NCBI GenBank assembly: GCA_019058275.1
Contig: JAHLVW010000015.1
Location: 62,001 to 126,000 of the forward strand
Reading direction: 5' to 3'
Origin: Candidatus Heimdallarchaeota archaeon
Lineage (GTDB): Archaea > Asgardarchaeota > Heimdallarchaeia > JABLTI01
DNA: 64,000 nt
The translations under genes and the position numbers were made by a program. This document shows, piece by piece, positions 46,817 to 56,017 of the stretch (the first letter of the stretch is position 1; each line of letters begins with the position of its first letter). The notes beneath the pieces are model-generated. The model made no database searches, was not told where the DNA came from, and was given only the letters and a program-made list of their open reading frames with translations.

Positions 46817-46950
46817 TGGAGTGCAGGGCGAGATTCGAATTCGCGCAAAGAGAAAGGTTTCTGTTTGTCTCGCGTACAGCGGATACCAACAAAATCCGAA
46901 CACATCAGATTTTTCTGCAGTCCGCCGCCTCGCCTCTAGACTACCTGCAC
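46817..46950 (-). tRNA. tRNA-Cys(GCA) with two introns and encoded CCA
   Basis: The cloverleaf is complete once two introns are removed. The acceptor stem is GTGCAGG with CCTGCAC, then U73, the cysteine discriminator, and CCA at 46819-46817. The D stem is GTC/GGC with a GG-containing loop. The anticodon stem is GCGGA/TCCGC with loop CTGCAG-A and anticodon GCA (46918-46916). The T arm is GCGAG-TTCGAAT-CTCGC. Intron 1 is 30 bases (46914-46885) at the usual position 37/38 and forms its own nine-pair hairpin. Intron 2 is 29 bases (46868-46840) at about 53/54 in the T arm, and also self-pairs (CAAACAGAA with TTCTCTTTG). Mature length is 72 bases plus CCA. Confidence 0.92.
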
Positions 46951-47085
46951 ACTTTTTCGGTTGTTTTATTCTCTACGACAATTATTTTTAAAGATAATGG
47001 CAAATATTGCTTATAAGTTACACATAGTTATTTCTTATTATTGATTTCTATATCTATTATTATTTATCTCATCCGTCACTCCAAT

Positions 47086-47427
47086 TTATTTTTTATTCTT
47101 CATTTGTTTTTCTTTTAAATCTCTTATATGATTGAAAACATCTTGATCATGACATATATATCGTGTAAAACTAAATATCAGAATGAGTAAGAACGTAACG
47201 ATTGGTAAATAAAAAGCATATGTCAGTTTTAACTCATTGTAAATCCCTTTTAGAACTTGATTATATATTCCCCAAAATATCAATCCAATAAACCCAATAA
47301 GAGTAAAAGCAAATAGAAGGCTGTAACCTAAAATTATCCTACTATTTACTCTCTTTCTCACCATGAAAATAAATCCCAATAAAAGAGAGCACAAAATTAT
47401 TTTTAAAACCTTTACATTAAAAAACAC
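47086..47427 (-). CDS. Small membrane protein, unknown
   Basis: The 113-residue frame encodes three membrane helices (about 6-22, 31-53, 68-90) and a basic C-terminal tail. It starts with GTG; no good ribosome site is visible. It lies alone between the tRNA gene and the second permease, on the opposite strand to the latter. I recognise no family, but the helix pattern and length make chance unlikely. Confidence 0.55.
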   Translation of the reverse strand: MFFNVKVLKIILCSLLLGFIFMVRKRVNSRIILGYSLLFAFTLIGFIGLIFWGIYNQVLKGIYNELKLTYAFYLPIVTFLLILIFSFTRYICHDQDVFNHIRDLKEKQMKNKK

Positions 47428-47596
47428 TATTAATATAATTAATAAAGGAAAAGAAAAAGTAAGGTATTGTTTTAAAGAAAATGAGCATTTTAATTAGTAG
47501 ACATTAGTGGCAAATCAAAACTTATTTTCCAAAAAGTTTTAGACTTAAAGCATCTTGGATATAATCATAGGAAAGTAGCTTGTTGGAGCTAATTGT

Positions 47597-50368
47597 TTGA
47601 GTAAATTAATTGAGCAGATGAAAGTGTATATTAGGGTGCTCCTACTAAATCGACGCTCCACACTTCTCTCATTTCTAGGGTTGGGGTTGAGTCTGGTTCT
47701 CATATCAGAGGGACTGATTGTTGCTTACACCTATCAATATGGTGCTTTTGTGGAGCATGTGGGGGAGACTCCATCAAAACAATTAACAGTATCTATGTCT
47801 GCCTTTGACATTGAAGACAATTCGAGAGAATTAAATGACTATTTTCATGAAATAACTGCTCAAATTTCCTCTGAACTTGGGTTGACAACTTACATACGCA
47901 AAATGGATTGGTATTTTGAAAAATTTCTTATCCTTGGTATACAAGTTCCAGCTGTTAATGGAAATTTTCAGTACCTTCGAGATATTAACTTATATGGTGT
48001 TTCTTATGATTACTTTAGTGTATTTCAATCACTTCTGTTTAACGGTTCGCTCCCATCTAATTCTGATGATGTGTTAGTAGTGGCTAAAAGCAGCACATTT
48101 ATGAATTCCAACTTGAGTGTGGGAACATTTCCTTTGTACATACCAACATGGGGAGGTGTAATGAGAATTGGTGATATTAATGTCTCTGGAATAATCAAAA
48201 AAGAACAATTTAATACCTATGACGGTTCATCTCAAGAAGATCTCAAAGCAATGACTGAGTACTTTACAGAAGAATTCATGTTGATTAACATAGATAATTT
48301 CCCAAATGGTGTAATGAGACCATTGGGGCGATATTCCTTTTATATTGAAGATATCGACTCATTCAATATTGATGAAGATATAGCAAATATTAATGCATTA
48401 AGCCAACAACTCACAAGGGAATTTAAGGAAGCTGGATACACGTTACATGTGTACAATCATCTAAATGAGCTTCTAAGGGATTTTGCTGATGAATTTAAAC
48501 TGTTTCAACTTTTTGGCATCCTATTCCTTGTTCCTCTTGCAGTAGTTTCTATTGCACTTGCCAGTTTTTCAGCTAATCTATTAAAACGAAGACAGAGGCA
48601 ACAAATCGCGAGTTTGTTTCAACGAGGTTCCTCACAAACTGCAGTGTGGGTACTGTTATTTGTTCAGCTTGTAGAAGTAACGGTATCTGGAATAATATTT
48701 TGTTGTGCAATTGGCTATCCTTTTACATGGCTGATGCTGAAAAGCACAGATTTTCTTGCTTTTGCTAAAGTAGGGCTTGTACCTGTAATTAAGGGTATCA
48801 TTTTTTATGTTATTATAGGAGCAGCTTTTGTAATTTCGTTTGTAATAAATTTATTAGATATAAAGGATCTCAGTAAAATCTCCTTAACTGAAGCACATGA
48901 GGAAGTACAACAAAAACAACCTCTATGGAGGAAATTATACTTAGATATTTGTTTGTTAATTATTGGTCTTATAATTTGGCTGATTGTAAAATATCACCTA
49001 CAAGCGACAGCAGCGTATACTTTCGCATATAATTTAGGAATTATTGCACCAGCTTGTATTATTTTAGGAGGAATTTTACTTGCAGCTCGTTTGTATATAA
49101 TTATTACAGAAGTGATCTCAAAGGAGTTATGGAAAAGTGAAAAATTAGGGATATTTGCTTTTTCGACAAAACGCAGTAGTAGACGAAAGCAAACAACACT
49201 CAGAAGTGTTCTACTCATTGCTCTAACATTTACTCTGCTTTTTACAGTATTAATAAGTGTTGAATCATACAAGAAGTTTGATACTGAAAAAGCCTATTAT
49301 TCAGTAGGGGCAGATATTCTTGTAAAAAATGTTAATTCATTTTCAAATGAAACAAAGAACCAAATACTGGCAATTCCCGGAGTGCAAGAAGCCACCTATC
49401 TTTATTATACAAGTCAGGTAGTATCCTATAGTAATATATTATACTCCTATCTTATAGTGGGTATAGATCCACAAGAATTTACAAAGACTGCTTATTTTGA
49501 TAAAGAGTACTTAAATGGCAAGACTCCAGAAGACTTCTTTAATACCATAAATAAGACCACTGATGTTGTGATGCAATATGATCAATATGCAAAAGCTTTC
49601 AATGTTTCTAATGTGAATATTACTGTTCCAGTTGAAAAATATCCTGAAGGAATGGTAACTCATGATTTACAAGTCGTTGGCTTATACAAGTTTCTACCAC
49701 GATTCTTCATTGAATTCCCATCAATAGAGTCAACAACTTTTAGCTTTACTATAATTAGTAAATATGCTCTCGTTGATGAGCTTGCTTATAGTCCCATTAA
49801 TATTGCTTATGATATTATTGTAAAGGTAACAGAAGAGCACAGTATTACCCAAGTAGCGGAAAAAATTGAAAATACATTGAATATGGAAACAGAAAATGTT
49901 GAAGATGTCATTAATCGTTACTCAAGAAGCTTTCGAAATACCATGCTATATAGTTCGTTAAATACTACATTCATATTTTCGATAATCATTGCAGTAGCGT
50001 CTATTTTATTATTAATTCTTATACAATTAGTGGAAAATAAAAGAGAAATTAACATATTAAGAATCATTGGGTTTTCTCCAAAACAATTTTACAAACTTTT
50101 TTTAACAGAAGTATTTCAAATAATGTTTTTCTGTTCAATAATAGGTTTATTTTTAGGGATTTTGACTTCAACGATGTTGATGGATATCTTAACATTTAAA
50201 ACAGCAATACCATCAGATGAATTATCTTTCCCTTTTACACAATTATTCATAGTAATGTTCACGATAATGGCTATTGCTTTACTAACAACAGTGATAACAG
50301 TAGGAATTATTTTTCGAAAAGAAGCATACAAAGAAAAAGAGAAAGAAATTAAAAGTAAGAGTAACTAA
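47597..50368 (+). CDS. FtsX/MacB-type ABC permease, paralogue of the one at 34819
   Basis: The 923-residue protein has the same plan as the 961-residue permease: an N-terminal helix in GLGLSLVLISEGLIVAYTYQYG, a first outer domain, helix groups at about 310-440 and 455-515, a second outer domain (about 560-790) and three last helices. Matching blocks include RGSSQTAVW and TLRSVLLIALTFTLLF. It starts with TTG at 47597, supported by GGAG nine bases upstream. No ATPase gene adjoins it; the only candidate is at 40143. The TSP3 protein follows after 94 bases, forming a second permease plus repeat-protein module. Confidence 0.83.
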   Translation: MSKLIEQMKVYIRVLLLNRRSTLLSFLGLGLSLVLISEGLIVAYTYQYGAFVEHVGETPSKQLTVSMSAFDIEDNSRELNDYFHEITAQISSELGLTTYIRKMDWYFEKFLILGIQVPAVNGNFQYLRDINLYGVSYDYFSVFQSLLFNGSLPSNSDDVLVVAKSSTFMNSNLSVGTFPLYIPTWGGVMRIGDINVSGIIKKEQFNTYDGSSQEDLKAMTEYFTEEFMLINIDNFPNGVMRPLGRYSFYIEDIDSFNIDEDIANINALSQQLTREFKEAGYTLHVYNHLNELLRDFADEFKLFQLFGILFLVPLAVVSIALASFSANLLKRRQRQQIASLFQRGSSQTAVWVLLFVQLVEVTVSGIIFCCAIGYPFTWLMLKSTDFLAFAKVGLVPVIKGIIFYVIIGAAFVISFVINLLDIKDLSKISLTEAHEEVQQKQPLWRKLYLDICLLIIGLIIWLIVKYHLQATAAYTFAYNLGIIAPACIILGGILLAARLYIIITEVISKELWKSEKLGIFAFSTKRSSRRKQTTLRSVLLIALTFTLLFTVLISVESYKKFDTEKAYYSVGADILVKNVNSFSNETKNQILAIPGVQEATYLYYTSQVVSYSNILYSYLIVGIDPQEFTKTAYFDKEYLNGKTPEDFFNTINKTTDVVMQYDQYAKAFNVSNVNITVPVEKYPEGMVTHDLQVVGLYKFLPRFFIEFPSIESTTFSFTIISKYALVDELAYSPINIAYDIIVKVTEEHSITQVAEKIENTLNMETENVEDVINRYSRSFRNTMLYSSLNTTFIFSIIIAVASILLLILIQLVENKREINILRIIGFSPKQFYKLFLTEVFQIMFFCSIIGLFLGILTSTMLMDILTFKTAIPSDELSFPFTQLFIVMFTIMAIALLTTVITVGIIFRKEAYKEKEKEIKSKSN

Positions 50369-50462
50369 AGACCAATCTCGTTAATTAGTGGTGAATCAGA
50401 TAGCTTCATAAATAAGACAATTAGAGTAGAAATACTATTATTTTTTAAAAGAGTATTGTACT

Positions 50463-53400
50463 ATGAGAGAAGAGATGATTCTGCTTTCCAATAAAAATTA
50501 TAAGCAAATGCTATTTGTGATTTTATTTATTGAAATATTGCTAGTGAATATAGCTTTTTCAGAGAATAATGGGAGAATACAAGCTTCATATAATAGCAAA
50601 AAGTGTAACAGTTCTGATGAAAAGTTTAGCTCAGCAGATACTCTCTCTGAAAATCCTTTGATTTCATCAACTGTAAACAGTGAATCTAGTATAGGAGTGA
50701 GCAGTTATGGAATCCAAGCGGAAAATTACACAAGCTATTTGTGGACAATAGACACAGTGCTTCAAAATGATGTCAGTTATGTTTTTGATTTGAAGATAGT
50801 TGCTGACAGCGAAGATAACATACATGTAATAATACTTGGAAAAATAAATGATAATATAGGAATATATCATAAGATATTTTTCAAAAACAATCAATCTTGG
50901 AATGAATTAAAGTTTATAGGAACAGCTGCAACTAGCTCATACCTTTCCACAATGGATGTTGTAGCTGGTCGAAATGGTACAATCCACTTAACCTACCAAC
51001 TTTCTGGAGTTTGGTATCGGTTGTTTAGAAATGAAATGTGGGAGGATGGCATTCTGATTAGTTCTGGTATTCGACCGAAAATACAAACAAGTTTTAATGG
51101 ACTCCCTAAAATCTTTTTCTATGATGATTGGAATTATGAGGATGGAAGATGGAATCCAGAAACATTTTGCCTTGCAGAACAATTAATAAACAGCACATGG
51201 GCAGATAATAGGTTTTTTGATCCTTTCCCATATGGTGTTTTTAATTATGATTTAGCTATAAGTTACAGAAATCATCAAGAAATTGTAGATATGTATGTTT
51301 GTGGGATTGAGAGTATCTATGATTGGGATATCCATCAATATATAGGGAAAAGATATAATTTCTATCATATTTCAAAATCAAATATTTCTGATGATTTATC
51401 TTCAATTAGTAATTTCCAAAATTATGTAGGGCATTATTTTGTACCTTATGGACAAGTAGAATCATTACTGATAGCTGACCATGATGGAATACTCCACTTA
51501 TTTGCGAATATCCCTTACATGACTGAAAACAGATTATATTATCAAACATATAATGGTACTGTTTGGAAAGATCCTATTACTTTAGCTCAAAGAACGACAG
51601 ACTATCTCAATATCCGTGCAAACAAAGCAGCTGCTGTAGAACCATCTAACAGATTAGCATTTATCTGGTCATATGGAGATAGTATTAATTATTTGATGGT
51701 CGGAAAAATGCAACTGAAAACCTATCAAGAAGCTAATGGGTGGTCCGAAACAGAAGACCTACACAGCTACATAACCTATGCAAAATACCCCAACATAGTG
51801 TTTGATTCCATAGGAGATGCTCACTTAGTTTGGTGGGAAATGGTTGATGATGAACAAACAATACGATATAAATACGGATATGGTGACAGTGATGGAGATG
51901 GACTACTAAATAAAGATGAACAAGAAATTTATGGTACTGATCCATTTGATTTTGATACTGATGATGATGAATTCTCTGATGGGGAAGAAATAAGTTTAGG
52001 ATTTGACCCCCTTAATCCTGATGAAGATGGGGATGGCATGTACGATGGTTGGGAGTATCATCATGGATTAGATCCTTATATTGATGATTCAAATGATGAT
52101 TTAGATATTGATCTGCTGTTAAACATTGAAGAATTTTTAGTGGGAACCTACCCAGATAGTAACGATACAGATGCAGATGATGTGAGCGATTATGATGAAG
52201 TGAAAATTTATTTTACTAATCCTTTACATGAGGATACTGATGGTGATCAAGTTCTAGATGGCATAGAGATTTATGATTTAAATTCGAATCCTAATAATAC
52301 TGATACAGATGCCGATGGTATGGATGATTATTATGAGTATACATGGCAAGTTGTTCTTGATATCTTAGTGAATGATTCCTATCAGGATCCTGATGGAGAT
52401 GGTTTGCTGAATATCTATGAATACCAATGGAATATCAATCCAAACAATCCAGATCATGATGGTGACGGATTGAATGATTATGATGAAGTAATTGTCTACT
52501 TCACTCAACCAACTATACCCGATACTGATGGAGACGGACTCTCAGACGGAGAAGAAGTCCATACATATGGTACGGACCCAAATGAAATGGATTCAGATAA
52601 TGATTATGTTGATGACAAGGTAGAAATTGATAATGGGTTTGATCCCTTAAATAATGATACAGATAATGATTTAATGCTTGATGGGTATGAATGGCTATTT
52701 GGACTCGACCCATTAAATGCTGCTGATGCTAATTATGACTATGATTCAGATGGATTAGTGAATTATCAAGAATCATTGTACTGGTCTGATCCTTTCTCAG
52801 AAGATACTGATAACGATAATTTAACTGATAAAGAAGAGGTTGATATTGGCACTAATCCAATCCTGCCAGATACTGATGGAGACTTATTAGACGATTATTT
52901 AGAAATCATGTTTTTGCATACAAATGCTACAAATGTTGATACCGATTATGATGGGTTAACCGATTATCAAGAATATATAATTTATCAAACAAATCCTACA
53001 ATCGCCGACACAGATGAGGATTTTTTAGGTGATGGTGATGAAGTGTTAATCTATGGTACTAATCCACTCAAGGAAGATACAGACGGCGAAGGACTTAGTG
53101 ATGGAGATGAGGTTGCCTTAGGAACTAATCCATTAAATAGAGACACAGAAGGTGATGGTATGGATGATTTTTGGGAGATAAGCAACAACCTTAATCCTTT
53201 GGCAGATGATGCTTCAGGTGATGCTGATAGTGATGGTGTTTCTAATCTTACTGAATATCAATTTGCTTCTAATCCACAAGAAAGAGATACTGATCAAGAT
53301 GAATTAACAGATTATCAAGAAATCTATGAATATGGAACATCTCCAATAAACAATGATACAGATTTTGATGGTTTAACTGACTATGATGAGTTGATGATTT

Positions 53401-53708
53401 ATCACACTTCACCTCTTGACATAGACACTGATGATGATAGAATAAATGATGGGGAAGAAGTACTCATCGGTACCAATCCCACATTGTTTGATACTGATGG
53501 TGATGGTGTTGGTGATGGTCAAGAAATAAAAGATGGTACTGATCCTCTTAATCCAAATGATAATAAACTTAAAAATGTTCGTAATTTTGTAATTGGATTG
53601 ACTATAATTGCAATCAATTTTCTATTCCTATATTACTTCATTCCAACCTTTGTAATGAAAATTAGAACTAGAAAAGTTCGTAAAGAGCTGAATTCTAAGT
53701 CATTTTAG
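50463..53708 (+). CDS. Large surface protein with about 24 calcium-binding TSP3 repeats
   Basis: The 1081-residue protein has a signal or anchor (about 14-35), a beta-rich head at about 80-465 that may be a propeller, then about 24 thrombospondin type 3 repeats (DTDGDGLSDGEE and variants) from about 477 to 1035, one membrane helix at about 1042-1063 and a short basic tail. The repeats should bind dozens of calcium ions and form a rigid stalk holding the head away from the membrane. It lies directly after the second permease and is probably cotranscribed. The protein at 37881 is a shorter relative with nine repeats. Confidence 0.85.
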   Translation: MREEMILLSNKNYKQMLFVILFIEILLVNIAFSENNGRIQASYNSKKCNSSDEKFSSADTLSENPLISSTVNSESSIGVSSYGIQAENYTSYLWTIDTVLQNDVSYVFDLKIVADSEDNIHVIILGKINDNIGIYHKIFFKNNQSWNELKFIGTAATSSYLSTMDVVAGRNGTIHLTYQLSGVWYRLFRNEMWEDGILISSGIRPKIQTSFNGLPKIFFYDDWNYEDGRWNPETFCLAEQLINSTWADNRFFDPFPYGVFNYDLAISYRNHQEIVDMYVCGIESIYDWDIHQYIGKRYNFYHISKSNISDDLSSISNFQNYVGHYFVPYGQVESLLIADHDGILHLFANIPYMTENRLYYQTYNGTVWKDPITLAQRTTDYLNIRANKAAAVEPSNRLAFIWSYGDSINYLMVGKMQLKTYQEANGWSETEDLHSYITYAKYPNIVFDSIGDAHLVWWEMVDDEQTIRYKYGYGDSDGDGLLNKDEQEIYGTDPFDFDTDDDEFSDGEEISLGFDPLNPDEDGDGMYDGWEYHHGLDPYIDDSNDDLDIDLLLNIEEFLVGTYPDSNDTDADDVSDYDEVKIYFTNPLHEDTDGDQVLDGIEIYDLNSNPNNTDTDADGMDDYYEYTWQVVLDILVNDSYQDPDGDGLLNIYEYQWNINPNNPDHDGDGLNDYDEVIVYFTQPTIPDTDGDGLSDGEEVHTYGTDPNEMDSDNDYVDDKVEIDNGFDPLNNDTDNDLMLDGYEWLFGLDPLNAADANYDYDSDGLVNYQESLYWSDPFSEDTDNDNLTDKEEVDIGTNPILPDTDGDLLDDYLEIMFLHTNATNVDTDYDGLTDYQEYIIYQTNPTIADTDEDFLGDGDEVLIYGTNPLKEDTDGEGLSDGDEVALGTNPLNRDTEGDGMDDFWEISNNLNPLADDASGDADSDGVSNLTEYQFASNPQERDTDQDELTDYQEIYEYGTSPINNDTDFDGLTDYDELMIYHTSPLDIDTDDDRINDGEEVLIGTNPTLFDTDGDGVGDGQEIKDGTDPLNPNDNKLKNVRNFVIGLTIIAINFLFLYYFIPTFVMKIRTRKVRKELNSKSF

Positions 53709-54182
53709 AATTGAATATGAGAAAACATGAGCGTTATTAACTATCTTGAGTTTCTGATGATGAATTTACTTAGTGTATTTAGTGTTACTGTTAAAAGACA
53801 TAGTAAGAAAAAAGCAAGTCACATTTTGTGACCTCATTTTGAGTCTTCAAACTGTGAATCTGCTTTAAATATCATTTTCAGTATGTGTATCTTGTGTGGT
53901 GATATCTATGATAGAAAAAATAACAGTTAGAAAACAAAGGAAAGACTTCCGAAAGGAGATTCGAGTTCCTGATATGTTTGCAAATAAGAAAATTATCCCT
54001 TATTAAAAACGAATGAATGCCCAGTCCCCAAAGTATTACTCATTTTGTCTCCGAGATGAGTTGAATTCTAGAAGGGTTAGAGTTTGTCAGGAACTCCAAT
54101 CCTTCTACTTATCCGTGATTATTTCGCATTATATGTCACTAATTTTTTAAGTCTCTTCTATTAGCAACATTATAGTGTTTAT
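53709..54182. other. Intergenic region with a strong hairpin
   Basis: No normal gene is present. A 35-codon frame (53907-54005) is lysine/arginine-rich and weakly supported. Near 54010-54060 the base composition is less AT-rich than around. The long hairpin at 54070-54106 is listed separately. The TTG start and GGAG of dys lie at the end. Confidence 0.5.
54070..54106. repeat. Long inverted repeat upstream of dys
   Basis: AGAAGGGTTAGAGTT (54070-54084) pairs with AACTCCAATCCTTCT (54092-54106): 15 positions with one wobble and one mismatch, loop of seven bases. It lies about 90 bases before the dys start and 360 bases after the TSP3 gene. It is too far for a simple terminator of the latter. It might be part of a small RNA or a leader structure; no T run follows on either strand. 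Confidence 0.5.
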
Positions 54183-54197
54183 TTGGAGTTTTGCGTT

Positions 54198-55139
54198 TTG
54201 CCTAAGAAAAGCTCAAGTCACAAGCTTAAAGTCGTTAAACATGCGAATATCTGGAAAAATATGACTGTAGCAGATTTGCTTAAAGAATACAAGAAAATCG
54301 GCTTTAGCGGTAAAGAGCTTGCTAAAGCTCGTGATGTTATGAAAGCAATGCTTGAGGATAAGGATTGTATTAAATTCGCCACTCTTGCTGGTGCTCTTAT
54401 TCCTGGTGGTCTGAAAAAAGTTATCTACAGTTTAATTGAAAATGATTTGGTTGATGCATTAATAGTTACTGGTTCAATTCTCACACATGACTTGATTGAA
54501 GCCTTTGGTGAAGCTCATTTCCATGCTCCATTAAAAGTTCCTGATTATGAATTACAAAAGCAAGAGCTCAATCGAATCTACAATGTTGTAGTACCAACAA
54601 AAGGCTATCGAGATTTAGAGGATGGGTTACAAGCAATTTTTCCTAAGCTCCCACAAGAAACCATGTCAGCTGCAAGATTTCTTCATGAGCTCGGTAAACA
54701 AATGCCTGTTAATTGTCTGGTAAAAATTACTGCGGAAAAAAATATCCCTATCTTTTGTCCCTCTTTACCAGATAGTATTCTTGGATTTCAAATCTGGATG
54801 TTCTCAAATCTACATAAACTAAAAGTTAATCCTTCACTGGATCAACAAGATTTATTGGACTTTACTTGGAAATCTGACGATGATCAAACTAGAGTAGGAG
54901 CACTAATTGTTGCTGGTGGTGTGCCAAAACATTTTCTGGCTTTAGCAGCTCAAATTGCAGGCAAATCACTTAACTATGCTGTCCAAATAACTATGGATCG
55001 TCCTGAGCATGGTGGTGTTAGTGGAGCATCAATAAGTGAAGCAGTTTCTTGGGGAAAAGTTGATGAAAAAGCAAAAACAGCTAATATTATTGCTGATGCT
55101 ACAATAGCTCTCCCTCTTTTGATAGCTTCTTTGCTATAA
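54198..55139 (+). CDS. dys: Deoxyhypusine synthase
   Basis: The 313-residue product matches deoxyhypusine synthase, which moves the aminobutyl group of spermidine to a lysine of aIF5A using NAD. NAD-site segments GALIPGG and VTGSILTHDLIEAFG are visible. The catalytic lysine lies in EAVSWGK near residue 288, as in the family. Length is normal. I chose the TTG at 54198, nine bases after GGAG; an in-frame TTG at 54183 overlaps that ribosome site. It is followed by tfe on the same strand after 180 bases. Confidence 0.95.
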   Translation: MPKKSSSHKLKVVKHANIWKNMTVADLLKEYKKIGFSGKELAKARDVMKAMLEDKDCIKFATLAGALIPGGLKKVIYSLIENDLVDALIVTGSILTHDLIEAFGEAHFHAPLKVPDYELQKQELNRIYNVVVPTKGYRDLEDGLQAIFPKLPQETMSAARFLHELGKQMPVNCLVKITAEKNIPIFCPSLPDSILGFQIWMFSNLHKLKVNPSLDQQDLLDFTWKSDDDQTRVGALIVAGGVPKHFLALAAQIAGKSLNYAVQITMDRPEHGGVSGASISEAVSWGKVDEKAKTANIIADATIALPLLIASLL

Positions 55140-55209
55140 AATTACATTCAAACGCATAAAAAAGTTCAATCTAATTTGAACGAAAAGAAAAGATAAAATA
55201 CTAAAAAGA

Positions 55210-55226
55210 CTATATATTATATATAA
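55210..55226 (+). promoter_or_regulatory. Probable TATA box of tfe
   Basis: CTATATATTATATATAA lies about 95-110 bases before the start region of tfe. It is a long TATA-like run, so the exact box is uncertain; it suggests tfe has its own promoter apart from dys. Confidence 0.4.
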
Positions 55227-55320
55227 GAAATAAAGTAGTTCCCAAAAGTTTATTATAACTTTAAAATTCGCTTTTGGTAAATTTACATGATTTGATGGTT
55301 GTATTTGAATATTGGAGGAA

Positions 55321-55968
55321 ATGATTTCTAGAATGTCTACTCAAGACGCCAATTATAATTTACTTGAATCCGTTGTCCGAGAAATAGGTGGAGATGATGC
55401 TGTAAAAGTTGCATCCCTTCTCGACCCTACAGAAGAAACAACTGATGAAGCTATTGCTGCTGGAGCAGAGATGAAATTAAATGCGGTTCGTAAAGTTCTC
55501 TACCGATTGTATGATGCAAGACTAGCTGAATTTAGACGAATAAGGGATAAGAGTACAGGTTGGTTTATCTACTTCTGGCGTTTGAAGCCTAATAGAGTAG
55601 AAGAGCTAGTTATTAATCGTAAGAAAACTGTTTATCGAAAATTAAAGGCTCGATTGGATTACGAACAGAAATATCATTTCTTCAATTGTGATCAAAATTA
55701 TTGTCCAAGATATACTTTTGATGAAGCTATGGAAAATAACTTTAAATGTATTGAATGTAATGGTGAGCTTCGAGCTTTTGACAATTCTGATATTATTAAG
55801 AATCTTAGTAAAAAGGTCAAAGAATTGCGAAAATCATTAAAAGAATCTGGTGTGAATGTTGACCAAATAGACACTGGTATAGAGGAACAAACTGGTCAAA
55901 TTATTGCTACAACTAAACCTACAGCAACTGCTGATAGTACTGGTAATAGTTCACATGGTTCCAAATAA
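55321..55968 (+). CDS. tfe: Transcription initiation factor TFE (TFIIE alpha)
   Basis: The 215-residue protein has the extended winged helix at about 15-105 (KLNAVRKVLYRLYDARLAEF, GWFIYFWRL) and the zinc ribbon C-x4-C with CIEC near residues 123-150, then a charged helical tail. TFE helps open the promoter with TBP, TFB and RNA polymerase. The start is uncertain: GGAGG at 55314 is two bases before this ATG and fourteen before the next ATG at 55333. The C-terminal tail is longer than in some archaea and rich in Thr, Ser and Gly. It is 49 bases upstream of the DUF2110 gene. Confidence 0.93.
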   Translation: MISRMSTQDANYNLLESVVREIGGDDAVKVASLLDPTEETTDEAIAAGAEMKLNAVRKVLYRLYDARLAEFRRIRDKSTGWFIYFWRLKPNRVEELVINRKKTVYRKLKARLDYEQKYHFFNCDQNYCPRYTFDEAMENNFKCIECNGELRAFDNSDIIKNLSKKVKELRKSLKESGVNVDQIDTGIEEQTGQIIATTKPTATADSTGNSSHGSK

Positions 55969-56017
55969 ACTCACTAAATTCTAGTTATTTGTTTTTGTAA
56001 ATGATATACATTATTTC

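Noticed and set aside
46586..46903. 105-codon minus-strand frame
   Set aside because: Its first third lies inside the tRNA-Cys gene. Only the last 50 codons look protein-like, so it is at most a remnant.
51890..53560. DNA repeat array resembling CRISPR
   Set aside because: The repetition encodes TSP3 protein repeats with varying codons and no fixed spacer pattern. No cas gene is present.
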